This document shows positions 57,360 through 64,000 of a stretch of 64,000 bases of DNA, in pieces; position 1 is the first letter of the stretch, and every line of letters starts with the position of its first letter. A model generated the notes under the pieces. The model saw only the letters and a list, made by a program, of their open reading frames with translations. It was not told where the DNA came from and searched no databases. Origin of the DNA: Oegoconia quadripuncta (lineage: Eukaryota; Arthropoda; Insecta; Lepidoptera; Autostichidae); NCBI GenBank assembly GCA_949316235.1, contig OX438744.1, forward strand, positions 30,748,778-30,812,777, in the 5' to 3' direction. A program made the translations under genes and the position numbers.

Positions 57360-58053
57360 TGTTACGGACAATCTCATCTGTAAAACAATTAAGTTAAGAA
57401 TTTTGTATTTTATTAATAAAGAGTTTGTTTTTTGTATGTTTTACCCAATATGTGATTATTGTATCTGGTTACCAAATTAAAAGCGGGTATTTGGTTATTT
57501 TTAATAAATAATAGTTTATGTGGGTAATCTTTAAAAATAGTTTTGTAATATACCCTCCGAATGATTGATTTATTTTCTCTCTCCTTTTATATGTATACTC
57601 TTCTTTTCATGAGAGAATAATGTCTGACTCGCTTATAACTAGTTGAGAACCTTATTTTTGTACTTAAGTAAGGCAAAATTGTAATTAAACAGAGTACGAA
57701 TACGACAAAGCATTTGAGTTTCCTTGTTTCACAAGTCCCTGGTAATCCTGGTTAATTGTGGTTCCGGTAAAGTTAGTGGTTCCAGCTAGTGTGTGTGTGG
57801 TTCCTGAATACGAAGCTGTAAAATAGTGACATCTCGGAGAAAAATAAGAATCCTTGCCCCTAAAATCCTAGGGAAGTCAAGTGCCGCCTACTAGAGGGAA
57901 TTTAGATAAGGCCCTCAACGCCCTCTACAACGGGCTCTTGCCAACGCGACCCGTCTCTCTCTCCCGCTGGTGTCGCCACCAAGGGAGTTTGAGTTCAAGT
58001 CCGTTGCGCCATCTTCAGGCCTTTCTACAAAACTGGCACGACTCTCTGCTATA
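57360..58053 (+). mobile_element. 3' LTR of BEL/Pao element (694 bp)
   Basis: Offset exactly 6485 bases from the 5' LTR with no visible difference. AATAAA lies at 57415-57420. A 68-codon frame at 57881-58087 runs through it and is a shadow. Confidence 0.97.
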
Positions 58054-58195
58054 CCCCCGCACGTGTGCATTTCTGTATATTTCGTAAGCTGAACCGTGGA
58101 TGTTTCAAGCATTGAACTTTGAATATTTGGAACACTCAAACACTATGTTTGGGATATCTCTGACCACCCCATTTGGGATAAAGGTACGACGAATC
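58054..58195 (+). repeat. Repeat E, right part after BEL/Pao insertion
   Basis: CCCCC duplication then 'gcacgtgtgcatttctgtat', 'cgtggatgtttcaagcattg', 'tttgggatatctctgaccac' and 'catttgggataaaggt'. With 50755-50874 it reconstitutes one repeat E copy. Confidence 0.7.
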
Positions 58196-58562
58196 TTACA
58201 GTACTTACAAGGTTACCCGACTTACCAACTGCACAACATAAATTCATCCGGAAATTGTATCAATTTGAGCGTAGGTGTCGGTTGGTGCCCATGCCGGGCT
58301 AAATTAATTAAAGCAACCGGACCGGGCTTTGAAGGTAATAACGCAATTCCGGGGCACGAAGCTTGTATAGTTTAACCACTAGTTCCCAAGCGATATGATT
58401 TAACCGTTGTTAGAATTGAGTTAGTGTAATCTGCTTTTAGATCATATAGGTAAGTTGGATCAATTGGGACACCTTCGTTAAATGTAAGATTACGTAGGGT
58501 TAAGATTATTCTTAGGGTCGTGGTCGTGTAATTCCTGGAATTGGCCTTATGTAAAATCAAAG
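58196..58562. other. No gene recognised
   Basis: Moderate GC, short frames, no shared repeats. Confidence 0.35.
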
Positions 58563-58705
58563 CCTGATTTTAAAAGAGCAACCCTTCGTGTTATTTGCTT
58601 GTTCTTTTTAGGGGAACATTGCATTTTGAACAAGCAGTAGCTTAAAAATTTAAAAATTGACTATTTTAAGTGTACCCTGTGTACCTACAAAATAAAGCAT
58701 TTTTG
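58563..58705 (+). mobile_element. LINE group 2 3' UTR and tail (+)
   Basis: 'aaagagcaacccttcgtgtt', 'gaacaagcagtagcttaaaa', 'gtacctacaaaataaagcat' and (tttgac) tail. Confidence 0.7.
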
Positions 58706-59163
58706 ACTTTGACTTTAACATTTTATTTTGACTTTAAAATTGATAAAACTTTCCGTATCTCATGCATCATCAGGTCCTCACCAATTTTATATTGGATCAG
58801 CCTAAAGATTTCAAAGAAATAAAGTTATCAACAACTTTTCTGCGCGCGCCTACATCCGAGTTGGCTGTATGGGCTCCATCCCTTGTGCTTGTCCAAAAAA
58901 AAAACTTTTTTTATTCTCTCATTGTTAATACTGAGCACATTATTATTACGTTAAATTTCACAGTTCTAAAAGTTTAAAATATAATTTTGATTTATATTTG
59001 TGTGTTTTCTTTTCATCATTTTCTCTAAATGTTAATCCGAACTATAGCTTTTCTGTGATGCGTCCCTTAGTCGCCTTTTACAACACACACGGTAAGGGAA
59101 TTGTTGATTCAATCAATAAGACGATCCCCATAAAAAAATTACGCTTCACTATTTATATACGTA

Positions 59164-59325
59164 CGTACATAACTTCATGACCTTTATCCCAAAGCGGTGG
59201 TCAGAGATATCCCAAACATTAGCATTTGAATATCCCAAACATTAAAAAATGAATGCTTAAATAACATCCACTGTTCACCTTACGAAATATACAGAAATGG
59301 ACAAGTGACAGGGGCCCATATCGTT
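59164..59325 (-). repeat. Repeat E (-)
   Basis: Complement of the 58054-58195 blocks: 'cctttatcccaaagcggtgg', 'tcagagatatcccaaacatt', 'ccttacgaaatatacagaaa'. Inverted relative to the copy at 59597. Confidence 0.7.
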
Positions 59326-59330
59326 GTTCT

Positions 59331-59592
59331 TCATTATCAGCCCAAACATCCCACTGCAGGGATATAGGCCTTCCCTCGTATATGAAGGAGTATGGGCCGT
59401 AATGCACCACGCTGGCCCAATGCGGGTTGGGGACTTCACATGCTTCTGAATTTTTATTTCTCAGACATGCAGGTTTCCTCACGATGTTTTCCTTGACCGT
59501 TTAAGAGCAGTCGGATCAATGCACATAAGTAATTAAATTAAATTTAAAAACTCATTGGTATTTATCCTGCCTGCCTGGGAATCGAACCCACC
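59331..59592 (-). mobile_element. SINE-D (-)
   Basis: Complement of 33514-33802: 'cattatcagcccaaacatcc', 'catgcaggtttcctcacgat' and B-box complement 'gggaatcgaaccca'. The head edge is lost. It sits between two inverted repeat E copies. Confidence 0.82.
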
Positions 59593-59596
59593 GATG

Positions 59597-59745
59597 GGTT
59601 CACCCCCTGTTACGTGTGCTTTTCTGTATCAGTATATTTCCGTGGATGTTGCTTCAATCATTAAACTCTTAATGTTTGGTACTCCCAAACACTATTGTTT
59701 GGGATATCTCTGACCACCCCATCTGGGATACACGTCGTGACGTTA
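59597..59745 (+). repeat. Repeat E (+)
   Basis: 'gttcaccccctgttacgtgt', 'tttgggatatctctgaccac', 'catctgggatacacgt'. It shows the uninterrupted CCCCCTGTTACG target motif. Confidence 0.7.
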
Positions 59746-60185
59746 TGTATGTATGTACCAACCCGCGTAGTAACATTCAAGATTTTTTTGAGATTAGCCG
59801 AGAACGAAAATTTGCCGAAGCATAATCTCTTCGACCCACAATATATTTTACGGTTTCGTTAACTAAATCTACATGTTTCAGGATCAACAAAATATCTTAT
59901 TTCATACAAAAACTTTCCAAACAAACACACGTGTTTTAATCCTATTTGGTAAATGTAAATACAAAACATTATTTGCCGCAAAAGATCGAATTTCGGTTGT
60001 AAAGCCAAGGGATAGACCTTATGCGATATAATGTGTGGCAATTTTGAAGAAAAAGAGGTCTCGGAAGTCGTAAGAAATAGAAACCTTGCGCTGTGTTTTC
60101 ATTGATGAGTGGAGCGGAAAAGAATCATAGTCTGCCATTGTCCGCTGCCGCTTGGCTGGTGCAAAACTGGTATAAATATGAATCA
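59746..60185. other. No gene recognised
   Basis: AT-rich; a 60-codon minus frame at 59859 has no motif. Confidence 0.35.
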
Positions 60186-60194
60186 GAATTTTAC

Positions 60195-60375
60195 TTCATT
60201 GGGCTTCCTTTCCTGTAGCCTATTGGGGGCTCGTCGAAAACTACTCTTATCATTCTTACGTACAAACCATTTAGGAACCTTTTCAAATGATATAATATCC
60301 ATTCTTTCATTATCAGCTAATGCTTTCTCCAAAGCACGCCACCATTCATCCCTCATCCAGTCTATTTTTGGTCGT
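60195..60375 (-). pseudogene. Unidentified coding-like fragment (-), about 58 codons
   Basis: A minus-strand frame from about 60375 down to a stop near 60187 reads like real protein. It is rich in charged and tryptophan residues, with 'DWMRDEWWRALEKAL' and 'FEKVPKWFVRKNDKSSFRRA'. An upstream stop lies about four codons before the Asp-Trp-Met, with an 'aaatag' just before it that could be a weak splice acceptor. 'gaagtaaaa' near 60197 could be a weak donor. I do not recognise the family. It may be an exon of a host gene, or a relic of a transposon protein. Confidence 0.35.
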
Positions 60376-60379
60376 CAGT

Positions 60380-61180
60380 CAATCTAACGGGGAGACATCT
60401 CACACTCCACTTAAGGACTTGTCTGGAAAGAAATTAATGCTGTCCCGCGAAATACGACTTATTATTGGTCTCTTTTCTCCGCTTCGCTTATCTTCGTTAA
60501 TGGATACGCACCTTTAGGATTTTGACAAGAAAAAAATATGTGGTCCTCGTCATCTTAGAATAGGATATCATATAAAAAAGATGGAATAGTCTTCCACCTG
60601 GAGTGTATATTGAGTGTATGGAAGATTTATGTTGCAATTAGTTATTATTGTCACATAAAAACCAACGAAATAGCTCAAATAGTAAGCATTGAAAAATGCC
60701 CAAGCATCAATCGACCACCAACTTTTAGGTGGATAGTGAAGTTTTTCAGTTGAAAAACTTACTGCCAAATTAAAGAAATGTAAGTTACATATCTAATTAT
60801 TACATATACTAGTATACCTAACTCCGATTTAGTACAAACTTCTAATTTTGGTACCCACTCCACAAGGACAATAGATTGGTTGTTTTTTCAAAAAATCTCC
60901 CAGCATTCGTGGAATCATTATGATGATACCTAGTCATAAAAATGTGCGTTCAATGCAGTCTGTACCTATGCTGGGAATGCTTTCAGTGGCTGTCACGAGA
61001 TAGGTCTAATCTAGTGTTAGAGCCGTAAATAACATGTATATTGTAGTATTAATTATTCATACGTAATATCACGCCTGTCTCACATAGTATTAATTATGTT
61101 TGGATAAAATATAGTTCAAAACTTTTTCAACTTTGACTATTCTCTAAAACTAATTCATTCACATTCCTTCTGTTGACGCG
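60380..61180. other. No gene recognised
   Basis: AT-rich with chance frames only. Confidence 0.35.
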
Positions 61181-61290
61181 TCTCCTCTCACTGGGAGAGG
61201 GTATCACGCAGGCCCAGTACGTTTTGGTGGATTCGTGTCAGACTCGCGGCCATATGACAATCAGGGTTTTTAAGCCGCCCCTGTAAGTAG
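61180..61290 (-). mobile_element. 5S-SINE family distal body fragment (-)
   Basis: 'tctcactgggagagggtatc', 'ggcccagtacgttttggtgg' and 'ttaagccgcccctgtaagta' are the complement of 31675-31800. Confidence 0.5.
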
Positions 61291-61354
61291 GTCATCGACT
61301 ATTTAAAATGCCCATCTAGCAAGCCATGGTTTTTTATCTTCCGCAAAGCCAACA

Positions 61355-61607
61355 AGCAAGTTACGTCCACTACATGCCGTTTACGCCTCGGGCATGTTTG
61401 CTCTCCAGTGTTTCTTACTAAACATAGAATACGGGATAGTTCGTTGTGCGAATGTGGACTGGATGAAGGGTGTCCGGATCACATTTTTTTCAACTGCTCT
61501 AAATTGACATCCTCCCTATTTGACTTTCTTCCCCCTGACATTCCTCGTCCCGTTAACCTTAAGCTTTTATTATCAATGGTATTCACCCCTATCGTCCAAA
61601 TCCTATA
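61355..61607 (+). pseudogene. R1/I/Jockey-type LINE ORF2 C-terminus (+)
   Basis: An open frame continues from before the first ATG. It contains 'RLRLGHVCSPVFLTKHRI' and then the zinc-binding-like 'CECGLDEGCPDHIFFNC' (Cys-x-Cys-x8-His-x4-Cys) near 61449-61499, which is typical of the end of R1- and I-group ORF2 proteins. It ends at a stop near 61606. Only about 80 codons survive, but the motif is intact. The plus-strand 66-codon ATG frame (61408) is the end of this same frame. Confidence 0.75.
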
Positions 61608-61610
61608 ATA

Positions 61611-62440
61611 TCATATTAGAATTAACAATATCAAATTGTAGTAGCTGTAATACTAACCAGGTGATGGCTTAATTTGTGTTGTCTTCTGTTTTAGACTGCC
61701 CATGCAGCTGGGAGTAACATTGCGGCGCATCTTTGGTTAAACATTAACATTTCGTGTCACTCCCATGACTCATTCGACACTGGCAAAGTTCAATGAGTTG
61801 CCAAAAACTAAAGAATTGAATTAAAATGCCCATGCAAGTAAGGAGAAATTGGTTAACTTCGCTAACGACGAGTAAGCAGTAATAAAGCTTGTTCAATCCT
61901 TAACCCATCGATCATATTCCAAGTCCAAATTTCAACAACTCGGCCGCAATGAAAACATCTCTGTTAATATTTCTAAAACACTAAACAGTTGCGACGAATG
62001 CAATCCTGGCAACACATGTTACTCACAGGGATGCTACTGGCACGCTCACATCCGACGTTGATATGTCGAATATCACATCCGCGTTTCAGAATTCCGTTTG
62101 CACGATATCGCCAAATTTAATGAATTTTGAAATAGGTTAAAAATTTAATCTAGAATTTAATCTGGATTTCGTATTATTTCTGTAATCCTGTAAAATTCCT
62201 TGAACACCTCATTAGTCCAGTAAAATACGTTATTTTTATGGTGTAATTCCTTTCTTCTGGTGACCTGAAATACAGACTGTATAGTCTAATTTAGGCATGT
62301 CTCCTACAATTTTGTTAACGTGTGACACATTTGTCTTGTATATTTATACTATTGTACCTACATAATTGTGGAGAGAAATAAATGTTATGTTGATTGATTG
62401 ATTGATTGAATGTTAGTAGTAGTTGATTTTTTGTAGAAGG
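61611..62440. other. No gene; retroposon-like (ttga)n tail near 62385
   Basis: 'gagagaaataaatgttatgt' followed by (tgat)n at 62360-62408 looks like a LINE 3' tail; no body is recognised. Confidence 0.35.
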
Positions 62441-62840
62441 ATTGAGTACCCATCATCATCATCTGATTTAAGAGCCATGCTCTTGTCGGTGGAGATTTTT
62501 CCATATCTCTCTGCTCTCCGCCTTCCTCTTGACCTCCTGATACGACACGACGTTCAACTTCTCTTTTATCTGCTGCATGTAGCTTATTCTCGGTCTTACT
62601 CTTTTTTCTTTTCCCCGCTATTCTTCCTTCTATTATGGTTTTGATGAAATCATCGTGTCGTATTGGGTACCCATCAGTAACAAAATAAAAATGTTTATTA
62701 ATCAGTGTGTAGCTTGCTTTAGGTATAAAGGTACAGATATTTAGTTTCAAAACGTACAATATTAAATTAAAGTCACCACTGTGACCTTCATTGCGTTGTA
62801 GAAGGTGTCAAGATCTCATAAAACAATTTACTGAAAAATT
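62430..62840. repeat. Repeat I, second locus, split by an RTE insertion
   Basis: Left piece 'tagaaggattgagtacccat' and right piece from 62667 ('gtacccatcagtaacaaaat', 'gctttaggtataaaggtaca', 'aatattaaattaaagtcacc', 'ccttcattgcgttgtagaag') match 30655-30720 and the end of the satellite locus at 31500-31545. Confidence 0.65.
62456..62666 (-). pseudogene. 5'-truncated RTE-like LINE insertion (-) with 10-bp TSD
   Basis: The direct repeat gtacccatca at 62446-62455 and 62667-62676 brackets a 211-bp insert. The minus strand encodes 'HDDFIKTIIEGRIAGKR', changes frame once, and continues with 'SYMQQIKEKLNVVSYQEVKR' and 'WKNLHRQEHGS' before a stop. An (atg)n tail follows, seen as atcatcatc at the left edge. 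This is the end of an RTE-type ORF2. Confidence 0.8.
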
Positions 62841-62984
62841 AATCAATGGCTATGTTATATTTTCTAAAAATATTTTATCGAGTCGTGATATTTACCCTCG
62901 ATGAAATATAAACAAAGTACTTATTGATCGATTCTTGCGAAAATAGTTACAGGAGTTCCAAGTATATTCACAGACGTAATTGTA

Positions 62985-63120
62985 ATCTAATAGCCTATGT
63001 TTTATTATTAAATACCTATACTCGTACTATATCTAAAGCAAGCTACCACTTTCTTAGAAAACATTTTTAATCTATCACTGGCACGTACTCTATCCAAGTA
63101 CGAAAAATCGAGGCCTTTAA
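62985..63120 (-). repeat. Repeat I flank, inverted
   Basis: Complement of 'agagtac...agtaatag...atgttttctaa...gctttagatata' seen at 30665-30725; it faces the copy at 62667-62840. Confidence 0.5.
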
Positions 63121-63448
63121 GATTATTGGAAGGTAAAAGTGTATTCTTACTGGACTACATCCACGAATACCCAATTTGTTCATCAAAGTATATTTTTTTT
63201 ATTTCTTAATTACCTACATTGTGTTTATTGTTCTAAACAATGTGTTTATAAAAATACACAATGTAACCTATTTTTAATTTTCTTTCTTCGACGCCTATCA
63301 CTGATACTCATCTCGATGGGGTGCTAGAATTATTTGTCACATTAAGCCGCATCGCATTGGAGCCGCTAACTAACTATAATTCCTCACCGGCCAGCAGCAA
63401 TGTGCTCTGCCGGCTATACCACTTCAACCAACTAAATTCATCTACAGC

Positions 63449-63785
63449 TTTTTTTTAATGCACTACGGGTTCGTATTTGCCCTCAATCACACCTGATGTT
63501 AAGTGAAGATGAGTTCGAAGGTAGAAGCGTACTGACCCTGAAACCCCAACACATTTGGGGGACTGGCTATCTTATTTCTGACAACCGGAACAAAACAATG
63601 CTATTAACATTGCTGCTTGGCGGCAGATTTAGATAAGATGGTGTGGTGGTAGCTAGCGAGGCGGACATTTTAAAATGCCCTACCACTAACCAAACCGAGT
63701 ACTTAAACATGTACTCAGCTGGGGATCGAACCCGCGACCTCCTAATCGTAAACCCAATGTTGTTTACATTTAGCCACGGAGGCGG
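63449..63785 (-). mobile_element. SINE-A, full length (-)
   Basis: T run, 'gcactacgggttcgtatttg' to head complement 'agccacggaggcgg'. A small 'gtg' duplication near 63643. Confidence 0.9.
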
Positions 63786-64000
63786 CTTTCTTCATTCCTG
63801 ACGTAGTCTCTCCGTATCATTGTCCTCTCGTTTCGTGTCCTTGAGCCTTCTTGAGGCCCATAGTGAGAGACCAAGTTTCAGTGTCAGTTCAGTATTAAGA
63901 CCTTAATTAAGTTAAATTGTGGCAAGCTTTATGATAATGGCTCACTTGATGAGTTAAAACATGCCAAGTTGGCAACCGCGGTGGCATTTAATGTATTGCT
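63786..64000. other. No feature recognised
   Basis: No repeat or coding signal seen up to the window edge. Confidence 0.4.

Larger units (their letters stand above)
50875..58053 (+). mobile_element. Complete BEL/Pao LTR retrotransposon (7179 bp)
   Basis: All parts are present and in order: 5' LTR, primer-binding site, single gag-pol frame, polypurine tract, 3' LTR and flanking 5-bp duplication. The order protease, reverse transcriptase, RNase H, integrase and the YMDD box fit BEL/Pao. There is no envelope-like frame after pol; the coding frame stops 36 bases before the 3' LTR. The 36-base gap and the intact frame argue for a non-viral, intracellular element. The element is nested in repeat E. 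Confidence 0.96.

Noticed and set aside
57881..58139. Short frames at the 3' LTR end
   Set aside because: They lie in LTR sequence and into repeat E, with no motif.
62385..62759. 124-codon minus-strand frame as a single gene
   Set aside because: Its middle is the RTE insertion read partly out of frame, and its ends are repeat I.

Overview
The window reads as nuclear DNA of a lepidopteran insect (moth or butterfly). It is AT-rich, has no recognisable host gene, and is dense with interspersed repeats: tRNA-derived and 5S rRNA-derived SINEs, 3' ends of Jockey/CR1-like and RTE-like LINEs, short inverted-repeat DNA elements and microsatellites. The order assignment rests on recalled resemblance of several repeats to common lepidopteran families; no species can be named from the sequence alone.

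The one intact coding unit is a complete BEL/Pao LTR retrotransposon at 50875-58053. It has two 694-bp LTRs that I found identical on line-by-line reading, a primer-binding site, one uninterrupted 1906-codon gag-pol frame (51603-57323), a polypurine tract and a 5-bp CCCCC target duplication. It looks very young and possibly still mobile. It landed inside an older repeat (called repeat E here), other copies of which at 27.7, 59.2 and 59.6 kb show what the site looked like.

Layout. 0-9 kb: SINE-A copies, a palindromic foldback element, an AC microsatellite, CR1/Jockey-like LINE ends and two copies of a 'gcggacgaagtcgcggg' repeat. 9-21 kb: a 5S-derived SINE, SINE-B and SINE-C copies, Jockey-like LINE ends (one split by a SINE), a mariner-like MITE, and an 89-bp near-perfect hairpin at 19.8 kb. 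21-31 kb: degenerate AT minisatellite, more LINE ends, short hairpins. 31-37 kb: an eight-copy ~75-bp tandem repeat, an RTE relic broken by two later retroposons, and three more inverted-repeat elements. 37-50 kb: SINE copies, a GT microsatellite, an RTE relic, and a TA-flanked MITE carrying a SINE. 50.9-58.1 kb: the BEL/Pao element. 58-64 kb: repeat E copies in both orientations, a short unexplained coding-like stretch at 60.2 kb, an I/R1-type LINE C-terminus, and a 5'-truncated RTE insertion with a 10-bp target duplication.

Family names SINE-A to SINE-D, LINE group 1 to 4 and repeat E to J are local labels. Many insertions are nested, so relative ages can be read from who interrupts whom. 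Apart from the BEL element, almost every open frame here is a chance frame or a decayed transposon fragment.
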